NCBI GenBank assembly: GCA_947476895.1 | Contig: CANJRX010000012.1 | Span: 1 to 61,381 of the forward strand | Direction: 5' to 3' | DNA length: 61,381 bases | From: Fidelibacterota bacterium | GTDB lineage: Bacteria; Pseudomonadota; Alphaproteobacteria; Rhodospirillales; Rhodospirillaceae | Shown: one piece after another, positions 42,423 to 50,571 of the stretch | Layout of the letters: the number at the start of each line of letters is the position of its first letter | How positions within the stretch are numbered: the first letter of the stretch is position 1 | Notes under the pieces: model-generated | Databases searched by the model: none | Told to the model about the DNA's origin: nothing | What the model saw: only the letters and a program-made list of their open reading frames with translations | Translations under genes and position numbers: made by a program

Positions 42423-42779
42423 ATGCGTAAACTTCTGGAAACGCCGCGTTTGCAAGAATGGATCAATCTGGCGATCGGAGCGACGCTGTTCATGGCGCCA
42501 TGGGCGCTTCAGTTCACGGATCTATCGGAGGCCACCGTGAATGCCCGCGTTTGCGGCTTGGTTATTCTCGTTGTCGCCGGCGGCGCGCTATTATCCTTTG
42601 GCGAATGGGAAGATTGGCACGGCATCGCCTTGGGGGCGTGGATCATGACCTCGCCATGGATCTTAGATTTTGCACCCATCACCTCGGCCGCCGGCATTCA
42701 CATTTTACTGGGCGCGCTCTATGTGGCGTCGGAAGGTTGGGAGATCTGGAAAGTCAGGCACCCAACTTTAACATCGTGA
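42423..42779 (+). CDS. SPW repeat membrane protein (PF03779)
   Basis: A 118-residue inner-membrane protein with four hydrophobic helices. The two repeats carry the SPW/APW signature: MAPWALQF and TSPWILDF. GGGAGG seven bases upstream supports the ATG. Family function is unknown; genes of this type sit near stress or envelope genes in many bacteria. It is single-gene, with a bidirectional-looking hairpin directly behind it. Confidence 0.88.
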   Translation: MRKLLETPRLQEWINLAIGATLFMAPWALQFTDLSEATVNARVCGLVILVVAGGALLSFGEWEDWHGIALGAWIMTSPWILDFAPITSAAGIHILLGALYVASEGWEIWKVRHPTLTS

Positions 42780-42793
42780 CGCAGAAAAAATTT

Positions 42794-42823
42794 GGGCGCC
42801 TGCATCTTTCGACACAGGCGCCC
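42794..42823 (-). terminator. Terminator of TonB-dependent receptor 4
   Basis: GGGCGCCTG pairs with CAGGCGCCC, followed on the reverse strand by AAATTTTTTC. It stops the receptor transcript ahead of the convergent SPW gene. Confidence 0.85.
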
Positions 42824-42843
42824 GAGATTTGCGCGAACTCAGA

Positions 42844-45171
42844 TTAGAAGTTTACAGCGACTTCCGCACCGAAGGTACGAGGAGCATTGAAGTTGCCGTA
42901 GTCACCGATCGTGGCGCGGTTGGCCGGGTCGCGGCGATAGACATGCGCTTCGTTCAAGAGGTTGCGCGACCAGATCGAGAAGCTGGCGGTAGCGCCGCTG
43001 GCGACATCGATATCAGCAATCCCGAGCTTGCCGTTCATGATGAACGACTTGTCGTTTTTGACGGCCGTCTGGTCGAAGGTCTGCGTCGCGTCGGCGTAGT
43101 TGCCGTCGAGGTGCGCCTTGAAGGTGAACTTATCCATCGGATAAGCGTAGTCGATACCGCCGCTGATCGTGTTCTTCGGCGTGAAGACAACGAACACCGG
43201 CTGAGAGACGTTGGTGAACGGGTTCAGCGTCGGCGGAATCTTGGTGTAGGTGTAAGCGTACGCAGCATTTACCGTCAGCTCGTCCGTCAGGCGGGCCGTG
43301 GCTTCAAGTTCCAAACCGCGGATCTTGGTGGTGCCCGGAGCATTGACCGTTTCAACCGTATTGCGGGTTGAACCGGGGATGACACCAGCAACCACACTGA
43401 AGTCGATCTGGCTGCCGGTACGATCCATCATGTACGCGGCGGCGTTGAAGCGCAGGCGGCGGTCGAACAACTCCGTCTTAGCGCCGATTTCGTAGGCGTT
43501 GACCTTTTCCGGGCCGAACTGGCGGAACGTCAGCGAACGCGAGCTGGCGCCACCTGAACGGTAGCCGGTCGAGAACTTGCCATAGAGGTTGATGTCTTGG
43601 GTTGCGTCCCAAGCCAAGGTGACCATTGGGTCGACGCGGTTGGTCGAGGTGTCCAACGTCAAGCCGGTGACCGCCACGTTGTTGACCTTGTAGAGCTGGC
43701 CGTCTTTGTTGTCGTGAGTGTAACGCACGCCCGCGGTCAAGTGCACGGTCTGGTCTGCGAAGTTCGGCGTGAAGGTGCCTTGCGCGAAAGCAGCGTAGCT
43801 TTCGGCGTAAGCGTAGCTGCCGCGGTCGATCGAACGACCCCAGTAGGTGGTGTTCGTCGGGTCGTTGATGGTGTAACCGGTGCCCGTGGCGTTCCAGGTA
43901 TTGGTGCTGGGGGTCGCGGCTTGTTCCTGCACGCGTTCTTTGAAGTAGAACACGCCGCCGACGTAATCGAAGTTATCGCCCATATTGCCGATGGCCTGGA
44001 ATTCTTGGCTGTACTGCCATTGTTCGAGGTACGACAAGCTGTAGCGGCTGAAGGCGCTGCCCGCGACGAACTGCGGAACGCGGTGTGCGCCGCCCGAGTT
44101 GTCCCATTGATCGGCGCTGACTTGACGGTAAGCGCTGATCGACACCAGGTCCAAGTTGTCCGACACCGAGTAGTTCAGGCGCAGCGAATGGCCGCGCGTC
44201 TTATCGACGCTGGGCTGCTGCGGAACGTTGATGTCGGCAACGGTCATACGAGTCGTGCCGTTGACATTCACGATCGAGGGCAGCGGACGGATCTGGCCGG
44301 ACGGCAGCGTGCCGGAGGCCGGACCGACAACCAAGCCGTTCGGATTGTAGTTCAGGAGTTGGCTGTAGAACGGCGTGTTTTCGTCGTGGCCGACGTCGAA
44401 GCTGTAATCGGCGGTGAAAGCTTCGCTGGGCTGATAACGCACGGCCAGTTTGCCGCCGCGGCGATCAAAGAAGTTCCAGCCGGTCGAACCGGGCAGCAGA
44501 TCTTTGGTGGTCGGGCGCTGGAACTGAACGACGCCGTCCAGTTTGATCATGAAGTCGCCCCAGGCCGGCAGGTCCAGGTGCACTTCGCCGTTGTGCGAGC
44601 CATAGTTGCCGACGCCGGCTGTGCCGCGCACGCCAAACACGCCGGACGGCGCTTTGGTGACGAGGCTGAGGGCGCCGCCTTCGGTGTTACGACCGAACAG
44701 CGTGCCTTGCGGGCCTTTCAGAACTTCGACGCGCTCGATGTCGAGCATGGCGGCGTTGAGGCCGTGCTGGCGGCCCAGGTAAACGCCGTCGAGATAAACG
44801 CCGACGCCCTGTTCGCGGGCGGGCTGGTTGGCATCGAGCGGCACGATCCCGCGGATGCCGATGGTCAGCGCCGACTGGCGTGCTTCAAAGGTGGCGACGC
44901 GCAGGCCCGGGATCGAGCCGTCGGCCAGATCGAGCAAGCTTTGTACGTGGCGGTCAGCAAGGCCTTCGGTGCCAAGCACCGAGATGGCGATGGGAGTGGC
45001 CTGAAGATCGGTTTCGCGCTTCAGGGCGGTTACGACGACTTCTTCAAGTTCGCCGGATTTGGCAGCAGGCGCGGCGGCGACTTGGACATCCGCGGCGCGG
45101 GCAGAGAAAGCAGCCAGGGCCAAGGGCGCGCAGGCGACGTAAAGAAACTTCTTAAGCGAGGTATTGATCAT
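42844..45171 (-). CDS. TonB-dependent receptor 4
   Basis: A 775-residue outer membrane receptor. A signal peptide ending AFSARA precedes a TonB box (EEVVVTA near residue 50), the plug motifs PIAISVLGTEGLADR, GIRGIVPLDANQPAREQG and VEVLKGPQGTLFGRNTEGGALS, and a barrel ending in Phe (TFGAEVAVNF). The FGRN..GGALS type plug is typical of sphingomonad-like receptors for plant compounds, oligosaccharides or peptides. ATG 45171 is favoured by GAGGGG. The nearby M20 peptidases and solute-binding protein make peptide uptake a possible role, by inference. Confidence 0.9.
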   Translation of the reverse strand: MINTSLKKFLYVACAPLALAAFSARAADVQVAAAPAAKSGELEEVVVTALKRETDLQATPIAISVLGTEGLADRHVQSLLDLADGSIPGLRVATFEARQSALTIGIRGIVPLDANQPAREQGVGVYLDGVYLGRQHGLNAAMLDIERVEVLKGPQGTLFGRNTEGGALSLVTKAPSGVFGVRGTAGVGNYGSHNGEVHLDLPAWGDFMIKLDGVVQFQRPTTKDLLPGSTGWNFFDRRGGKLAVRYQPSEAFTADYSFDVGHDENTPFYSQLLNYNPNGLVVGPASGTLPSGQIRPLPSIVNVNGTTRMTVADINVPQQPSVDKTRGHSLRLNYSVSDNLDLVSISAYRQVSADQWDNSGGAHRVPQFVAGSAFSRYSLSYLEQWQYSQEFQAIGNMGDNFDYVGGVFYFKERVQEQAATPSTNTWNATGTGYTINDPTNTTYWGRSIDRGSYAYAESYAAFAQGTFTPNFADQTVHLTAGVRYTHDNKDGQLYKVNNVAVTGLTLDTSTNRVDPMVTLAWDATQDINLYGKFSTGYRSGGASSRSLTFRQFGPEKVNAYEIGAKTELFDRRLRFNAAAYMMDRTGSQIDFSVVAGVIPGSTRNTVETVNAPGTTKIRGLELEATARLTDELTVNAAYAYTYTKIPPTLNPFTNVSQPVFVVFTPKNTISGGIDYAYPMDKFTFKAHLDGNYADATQTFDQTAVKNDKSFIMNGKLGIADIDVASGATASFSIWSRNLLNEAHVYRRDPANRATIGDYGNFNAPRTFGAEVAVNF

Positions 45172-45589
45172 GATTCCCCTCATGCGTGACGACAACTCAA
45201 AATTCGCAGTGCAGCATTGGCGCTGCGGGGGGACTCATAGCGGCTGTTCAGCGACACATCCGTGTCAGCGGCGTGACGAATAAGTGACAATCGACGCGTT
45301 TGGATATCTAATCTTCACCTTGGTAAAAGAGTGCGATTGCGCGCCCTGTTTCCCGAATCGACCTCGCGACAAGCTGCTTTTTGGGATTAATTTGCGACGA
45401 ATTATGACAGTCGCCTGCCAGACCCTGGCTACCGAGACCCTAAAAGCCCAGGAAACCCGAGACATTTTGGTTTAAAATGTCATCAAACCTTCATATTTCG
45501 TACATAATACTTTCATTATCAATTTCGGTTTGAAGGCGCATTATTTGTCCAGCTGAATTGCCCAGCTGAATTTGTTTAGGGAGAGATCG
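45172..45589. promoter_or_regulatory. 418-base divergent intergenic region
   Basis: Upstream of both the TBDR 4 gene and a small TPR-type gene. It includes an AT-rich stretch at about 45480-45545, where a promoter for the + strand gene is likely. Nothing else was recognised; no Fur-box palindrome was found by eye. Confidence 0.4.
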
Positions 45590-45961
45590 ATGAAAAACAT
45601 TCTGATGACGTGCGTTTTCGCGGCGGGCTTGATGAGCGTTCCGGCCTTCGCGAGCTCCACCGACGCCAATGGCGTTGCTTCGGACGCGATTATGGCCGGC
45701 GATTTCGCCCAGGCCGAAACCCTGCTCCGCCAGGGTCTCGCGCAGAATCCTCAGGATGCCACACGCCTCCTGAATCTGGCTTTTGTCCTGCAAAGCACCG
45801 GCCGCGCGGCTGAAGCCGCCAGCGTCTATGAAAAAGTGTTGCAGATGGAAAGCAACCCGGTGGTCGCCGTGGCTGACCCCTACACCATCAGCCAGCCCGC
45901 CCGCGCCAAGCGCGTAGCTAAAAAGGGCATGGCCGCGCTTCCCGAAAGCGTGAAGCGCTAA
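45590..45961 (+). CDS. Small secreted TPR-like protein
   Basis: A 123-residue exported protein with signal peptide MKNILMTCVFAAGLMSVPAFA. The mature part has one to two TPR-like helical pairs (AIMAGDFAQAETLLRQGLAQ and LLNLAFVLQSTGRAAEAASV). GGGAGAG precedes the ATG. TPR repeats mediate protein contacts in the periplasm, and the partner is unknown. The gene is monocistronic and convergent with the next gene. Confidence 0.72.
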   Translation: MKNILMTCVFAAGLMSVPAFASSTDANGVASDAIMAGDFAQAETLLRQGLAQNPQDATRLLNLAFVLQSTGRAAEAASVYEKVLQMESNPVVAVADPYTISQPARAKRVAKKGMAALPESVKR

Positions 45962-45987
45962 GCTAGCCTGCTAGGATCTGTTGAAGC

Positions 45988-46467
45988 TTAAGGTCGTGCG
46001 GCTTGCTCAGCGAGCCGCACGATTTCTTTTGAAAGGCCGCTTTTCTCGCGCACCAGCGGCAGTTCCATCAAATCCATCAAGGTCGCGCCCATATCCTGGC
46101 GGTGACGGATCAAGACCGGGGCCAAGTCTTCGCTGGCGGCGGCTTTAAGGTCGCTAGACGGTGCGGCATCAATCAGGCCATTCACGGTCGTCCGCACGAA
46201 GGCGTCTAGCGCTTCGAGGGCTGCCAGGCGCTTTGTGATCGCTTGCGGGTCTTTACAGTCGGCCTGCGGCTGGGGCGCCATGCGATCGGTCATCTTAGCC
46301 CGCATATCCAGGATCATGCCGATCTTCGCGCCCAGACGGGGCGCATCGGGATTGCTTTGAATGCTTGAGGGTGCCAGCGCGGCCAGGGCCGTTTCATTGC
46401 CATCCACACGGGCCAGAGCCGGCACCGCGGTAAGCACAAACAAAACCAAAGCAAACAACTGTTTCAA
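45988..46467 (-). CDS. Secreted helical protein of unknown function
   Basis: A 159-residue exported protein with signal peptide MKQLFALVLFVLTAVPALA. The rest is helical with little hydrophobic character and one cysteine (QADCKDPQ). No domain is recognised. It ends 26 bases from the preceding gene on the other strand. A real gene is likely from the signal peptide and codon use. Confidence 0.6.
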   Translation of the reverse strand: MKQLFALVLFVLTAVPALARVDGNETALAALAPSSIQSNPDAPRLGAKIGMILDMRAKMTDRMAPQPQADCKDPQAITKRLAALEALDAFVRTTVNGLIDAAPSSDLKAAASEDLAPVLIRHRQDMGATLMDLMELPLVREKSGLSKEIVRLAEQAARP

Positions 46468-46775
46468 GCGGCACTTCCTTCACAAGAACTGCCAGCCTTG
46501 TCTCAAAACCGACACCTGCGAGCAATGCTGCAGAGCGTCACAAAACTGTCGTATTACGTCGTTCGCCGGCAAAATTGTACCAAATCCGTGCGGTATTCCA
46601 ATAGCTTAAGGGGTACAGCGAAGCGCCCCGGACGTGGGAATTCTTCATCGAACTGAAACAATTCAGTCATCGATCAACGCGCTCCCGCTTCAAAAACCCT
46701 TTCACATAAACATCACAAAATCTTTTTGGACTCTGACGGCATACTCGCCGCCGAAATATGTGAGTTCAAAGTTCA
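46468..46775. promoter_or_regulatory. 308-base divergent intergenic region
   Basis: Between the secreted helical protein and the HNH nuclease gene. No gene or repeat recognised. It has a mildly AT-rich centre. Its role is presumably promoter sequence for both sides. Confidence 0.35.
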
Positions 46776-47804
46776 ATGCAGTGCTGGATCGCCGTAACGC
46801 CGCCGCTTGATGCCGATCACTCCACGCGGTCATCACTCAGCACCTATACTTACGAAACCAATGATCGCAGCAAAAAGCAGATCGCGGCGAACGATCTGTT
46901 GTTTCTGCGCGATCAGAAGCGCCTGCTTGCCGTGGCGCATGTGGAAAGTGTCAGCACTGAAAAGCGCGAACGCGTTGTGCCCACCTGCCCGGTTTGCGGC
47001 GTCACCAAAGTCGAGATGCGCAAGAAGCGCGATATTCCCTACCGCTGTTTCAACGGTCATCAATTCGCTGAACAAGCGGAAGTGCGCCAGATGACGATCG
47101 TGCACACGGCGTTCTTCGCGCATGAATGCGTGAAAATCACCGCGCCGATTGAACCTTCTGAGTTGCGGCCTTTTGAGACCACAAACAGCAAGCATATCAA
47201 GCTGAAACTCGCAGACATCACGGGGCTTTGCGGTTATGTCGCACGCCGCGATCACAACATCGCCCCGATTCTGAGAAGTTGGCTGAGAAGTCGCACGTTG
47301 GAATTGGGCGAGCGCGATGCGGATACAATAGAAGCCTCACCACTGTCCGTCATGGATGAACAAGATCGCCCGTTCCAAGCGATCCGCGCGCGGCGCGGTG
47401 TGGCATCATTCCGCGAAAAGTTGATCAATCGGTATGGCGCCCGTTGCATGATTTCAGGCTGCAATGTGCTGGGCCTTCTCGAAGCCTGTCATGTCAGCAA
47501 GTATCAGGGAACCGAGGACAATCATCCCGCCAACGGAATCCTGCTTCGCAGCGATCTGCACACCCTGTTCGATCTCGACCTGATCGGCATCAATCCTGCC
47601 GATATGTCCGTGACCATCCATGCGGACTTGCTGAACACAGAATACCAAAAATTCGCCGGCACCCGCATTCTGCCCGCCACCGATAAAGGTATCGATATGC
47701 GGGCCGTGCGTTCACGCTGGGAGCAGTTTGTGCGACGGCTCAGCACCCTTACGCACCACGTGGCGTTGATAACGCTTTGCTTCCAGCTTTTGGCCCTCGC
47801 TTAA
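46776..47804 (+). CDS. HNH endonuclease with N-terminal cysteine-rich reader-like region
   Basis: A 342-residue protein. The HNH nuclease (HNH_2 type) is at about residues 210-290: YGARCMISGCNVLGLLEACH then NGILLRSDLHTLFDLDL supplies the His-Asn-His set. The first 120 residues contain CPVCGVTKVEMRK...YRCFNGHQF, a zinc-ribbon-like cluster, and a NDLLFLRDQKRLLAVAHVES segment reminiscent of PUA/EVE-type base readers. Such fusions often are modification-dependent (type IV) restriction enzymes, but that is inference. No methylase is adjacent. ATG without a clear ribosome site. It overlaps the M56 gene by 4 bases on the other strand. Confidence 0.72.
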   Translation: MQCWIAVTPPLDADHSTRSSLSTYTYETNDRSKKQIAANDLLFLRDQKRLLAVAHVESVSTEKRERVVPTCPVCGVTKVEMRKKRDIPYRCFNGHQFAEQAEVRQMTIVHTAFFAHECVKITAPIEPSELRPFETTNSKHIKLKLADITGLCGYVARRDHNIAPILRSWLRSRTLELGERDADTIEASPLSVMDEQDRPFQAIRARRGVASFREKLINRYGARCMISGCNVLGLLEACHVSKYQGTEDNHPANGILLRSDLHTLFDLDLIGINPADMSVTIHADLLNTEYQKFAGTRILPATDKGIDMRAVRSRWEQFVRRLSTLTHHVALITLCFQLLALA

Positions 47805-49090
47805 AGCTTATCGGTGACGATAGCTTCTTTGAACAGCACGCTTTTTACACTCGCCAGACCGATCAATGTGTTTGTTCTGCTGACAAGTTCTTGCCGTAAG
47901 TGAGCGAGACCTTCCCTCCCCTGTAATTCTTCGGCCTTTAGGCCGCGTACGTAGTCGTGGAAGTTGTCGACGATCACTGGCTCCACATTTTCGATCGGCG
48001 CGAAGTCCGATTTACCGCAAGCCTTACTGTTGGCACAGCTAACATCGAGCACGACTTTCAGCTTAATGACGTAGCCCGGTGTATTGATATTAATCACCAT
48101 GTCGGGAAGATCATAAAACAGATGCTCATTTGAAGCAGTTTTATCGTCTACTGCACTGCCGGCCGAGGCCCAGCCGATTGTCAGGGGACTTACGATTAAG
48201 GCCGTCGCCGCTGCCACCAAAAACCAACGCTTTGTCATGCTGAGACTCCCCATTGTTTGATTAGTCATGATCCGTTCGATACGCTTCTTTAAGTCCGCAC
48301 CAGAAACACCCGCAGCGCAGATCAGCGGCGACTGCACATAGAATTTGCATACTTTGAGAATGCCTTCGGCATACGTCTCAGAATTGCTTCCCGACTGAAC
48401 CACGGCCTCGTCGCACGCGTGTTCGCGCTCAGCCACCAGCATTGTGCCGATCCACCACACCAAGGGATGAAACCAAAACAAACCCTGCACCAGCATATGC
48501 ATCGCGGCAGTCAGATTGTCGCGGCGGCGTACGTGACAGAGTTCGTGATCAAGAATTGAACGAAGTTCATCCGGTGCGAGATAGCTCGTGATACCTTCAG
48601 GCAAAATCAGAACCGGTTTGAAGATGCCGACGATGCCGGGTTCAATCAGCGAAATCGCGGACTTTACAGGGATCGGCGCCGCGAGGTTCAAAGGCAAGGC
48701 CGCACGAATCACGTTCTGGATGCGCAGCCACTTGATCGCCCAAATGAACGTCACGGCGGCGAAGCCACAAGCCCACACCGCGAGGAATAACGCTGTGACA
48801 TTCACGTGTGGCGCTGCGATGCGCGGCACTGCTTCCGCCCAAGCCGGCGTGGCAAGAACTTGGCCGATGATGGCGATGGGTTCCGAAGTCGACGGCGGCA
48901 ACGGTTGCCAGCCGATCCTGCGCCCCGCTTCCACCAGCAGCGAGAACGGGATCAGAAATTTCATGGAAGCCGCAAACCACAGCCAGTAGCGGACATGTGC
49001 ACCATTGTTGCGAAACGCCAGCGTCAATGCCGCCACGACCAGCGCAAAGCCCGTTGATTGCCATAAATGGCTGATAAGGAATTCGATCAT
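47801..49090 (-). CDS. M56 (BlaR1/MecR1-type) membrane peptidase with C-terminal FliL-like domain
   Basis: A 429-residue polytopic protein. Residues 1-255 hold several membrane helices and the M56 zinc motif HELCH at 182-186, with the conserved EREHACDE at 221-228. A further TM helix is at about 288-306. The periplasmic C-terminus (about 323-429) is not a penicillin-binding domain. It reads LFYDLPDMVININTPGYVIK, IVDNFHDYVRGLKAEELQGR and ASVKSVLFKEAIV, the pattern of FliL proteins of the flagellar basal body (YDLP..VN, ..DLQG..GL..LR.EL..R.N, VLFKE). Cys352 and Cys358 may form a disulfide. It overlaps the BlaI gene by ATGA, so the two form an operon. Expected mode: signal sensed by the FliL part triggers BlaI cleavage. 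Confidence 0.85.
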   Translation of the reverse strand: MIEFLISHLWQSTGFALVVAALTLAFRNNGAHVRYWLWFAASMKFLIPFSLLVEAGRRIGWQPLPPSTSEPIAIIGQVLATPAWAEAVPRIAAPHVNVTALFLAVWACGFAAVTFIWAIKWLRIQNVIRAALPLNLAAPIPVKSAISLIEPGIVGIFKPVLILPEGITSYLAPDELRSILDHELCHVRRRDNLTAAMHMLVQGLFWFHPLVWWIGTMLVAEREHACDEAVVQSGSNSETYAEGILKVCKFYVQSPLICAAGVSGADLKKRIERIMTNQTMGSLSMTKRWFLVAAATALIVSPLTIGWASAGSAVDDKTASNEHLFYDLPDMVININTPGYVIKLKVVLDVSCANSKACGKSDFAPIENVEPVIVDNFHDYVRGLKAEELQGREGLAHLRQELVSRTNTLIGLASVKSVLFKEAIVTDKL

Positions 49091-49470
49091 GACGCGCCCT
49101 TTTTCTTCGCGAGCTTTCGAAGTGTCTTCTCTGCTTCCTGCACATCCTCGAGCGTGAGTTTTCCCGTCTCAATCAAATGCGCCATGACCGGCTGCATGCC
49201 GCCAAACAGCGCAACAAAATCGTCTATCAATCGACGTCCTGCCGTTTGACGCGTGATCACCGCGTCGAAGATATGCGCATTGCTGATCTTCTTGGACCGC
49301 CGCACTGCCTTTTTTGCCTCAAGGCGATAAATCATCGTTTGTATGGTGGTGTAGGCAGGACGGTCATCCTCGGGGAATGCTTGTTGAACCTCGCGAATGG
49401 GCAAAGCGCCGCGGGTCCAGAACACTTCCATAATTTGGAGTTCAAGCTTGCTCAGTTTGGGAAGTGCCAC
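49087..49470 (-). CDS. blaI: BlaI/MecI/CopY-type transcriptional repressor
   Basis: A 127-residue winged-helix repressor: LSKLELQIMEVFWTRGALPI, then YTTIQTMIYRLEAKKAV, the typical DNA-binding half, and a C-terminal dimerisation region. GTG start with GGAGGG five bases before it. Family members bind TACA-n-TGTA palindromes and are inactivated by proteolysis triggered by an M56 partner. That partner is the next gene, with a 4-base overlap. Beta-lactam resistance genes are absent, so the target differs from classical bla systems. Symbol used in the family sense only. Confidence 0.9.
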   Translation of the reverse strand: MALPKLSKLELQIMEVFWTRGALPIREVQQAFPEDDRPAYTTIQTMIYRLEAKKAVRRSKKISNAHIFDAVITRQTAGRRLIDDFVALFGGMQPVMAHLIETGKLTLEDVQEAEKTLRKLAKKKGAS

Positions 49471-49487
49471 CGTGTCCCTCCGTCACT

Positions 49488-49501
49488 ACTACATTTGTAG
49501 T
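49488..49501. promoter_or_regulatory. BlaI-type operator
   Basis: ACTACATTTGTAGT, arms ACTACA and TGTAGT, lies 17 bases upstream of the blaI start. A second imperfect ACTACAAATAAT copy starts at 49508. The TACA/TGTA core is the known BlaI/MecI operator. It sits between blaI and the divergent SRPBCC gene, so either or both may be controlled. Confidence 0.8.
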
Positions 49502-49612
49502 TTTATCTACTACAAATAATCTCAGCCGCGCAACATATTTTTGGAGCGGACGTTGCTCCGGCTGAAGGAGCGAACTAAGCTATTGCGGATAAAAGAAATG
49601 GGAGCATTTCAT

Positions 49613-50140
49613 ATGCGCTATCTGATGACCGCGATTGCACTGGCTGCCGGCATTGTGAGCGCTCAGGCGCGGGCCGAAGTTGTCGATCTCGCCGCGAACG
49701 GTTTTGAGATTCGTCAAACGCTTCATATCGCCGCGTCGCCCCAAAAAGTGTGGGCCACCCTCGTCCAGCCCGCCAAGTGGTGGAATTCGGCTCATACATT
49801 TTCCGGCAACGCTGATGGCCTGACGCTGGATGCGCACGCCGGCGGGTGTTGGTGTGAGAAGCTGCCGAACGGTGGTTCGGTTCAACATCTCGTCGTGACA
49901 TATGTCGCGCCGGAAAAAACCCTCATCCTGCGCGGCGCTTTGGGCCCGTTCTTTAATACCGGCACGGAGAATGCCTTGAATTGGACATTGAATGCCGTTG
50001 GAGACGAGACCGATGTTGTGCTGGTTTTCCGGGCGGGCGGTTATGTCAAAGGCGGCTTCGAGAAACTGGCTCCCGCCGTCGACGAAGTGCTGAAGGAGCA
50101 GTTCAGCCGCCTGAAGAGCCGTCTAGAGACCAAGCCCTAG
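49613..50140 (+). CDS. Exported SRPBCC/START-type domain protein
   Basis: A 175-residue protein with signal peptide MRYLMTAIALAAGIVSAQAR. The mature part is an SRPBCC (AHSA1/START-like) fold: IRQTLHIAASPQKVWATLVQ, then AKWWNSAHTFSG, GGCWCEKLPNGG and ETDVVLVFRAGGYVKGG. Such domains bind hydrophobic ligands. Periplasmic export is unusual for the group. GGGAG seven bases before ATG 49613. It shares an operator-containing region with blaI, which suggests it is a target of the M56/BlaI switch. It overlaps the MOSC gene tail-to-tail by 4 bases. Confidence 0.78.
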   Translation: MRYLMTAIALAAGIVSAQARAEVVDLAANGFEIRQTLHIAASPQKVWATLVQPAKWWNSAHTFSGNADGLTLDAHAGGCWCEKLPNGGSVQHLVVTYVAPEKTLILRGALGPFFNTGTENALNWTLNAVGDETDVVLVFRAGGYVKGGFEKLAPAVDEVLKEQFSRLKSRLETKP

Positions 50141-50571
50141 AGCAAGTGCACCGCATCGCCCAGGGCGACCGCACCACCTTCAATCACCATACAGCGCACG
50201 CCGCCGCGGGCGTCGGGCTTCAATGCGGCCATTAAGCCCATATGCTGGTCGTCCATACGCCTGCAGGGGTCGGTCTCGCCGGTGATCTCGAGCAAGGCGG
50301 AACCGATAGAGATGCGCCGACCTTTCTCGGGCATCAAGGGAATGCCCGCCACCAGCAGATTGGCGCGGCGAAAGGTCCAGGGCAGATCTGCGCCCAATGC
50401 GGCACAGGCCGCCTGCCACTTCTCCCAGGACAGAATCGAGACGGCCGAACCAGGTTTGCGCGCGCCGTCGCCGGCTAAGCCGACATCCACGCCGATCACT
50501 GTGAAAATCTGCGGCTCCATCACGGCATACTTGGCAGACCGTGTCGCAATCGCGCGCAACGTCCCCGCCAT
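50137..50571 (-). CDS. MOSC domain protein
   Basis: A 144-residue beta-barrel domain of the molybdenum-cofactor sulfurase C-terminal type. The conserved cysteine lies in LEITGETDPCRRMDD, with FRRANLLVAG and ARGGVRCMVIEGG matching the family. It probably handles activated sulfur or binds a pyranopterin or thiol ligand. It overlaps the preceding 2OG-oxygenase by one base (TAATG), so translation is coupled. Soluble; substrate unknown. Confidence 0.87.
   Translation of the reverse strand: MAGTLRAIATRSAKYAVMEPQIFTVIGVDVGLAGDGARKPGSAVSILSWEKWQAACAALGADLPWTFRRANLLVAGIPLMPEKGRRISIGSALLEITGETDPCRRMDDQHMGLMAALKPDARGGVRCMVIEGGAVALGDAVHLL

Noticed and set aside
43597-45189. Long open frame (about 530 codons) on the + strand opposite TBDR 4
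   Set aside because: Antisense shadow of the receptor; composition is typical of reverse-read GC-rich genes and no motif is visible.
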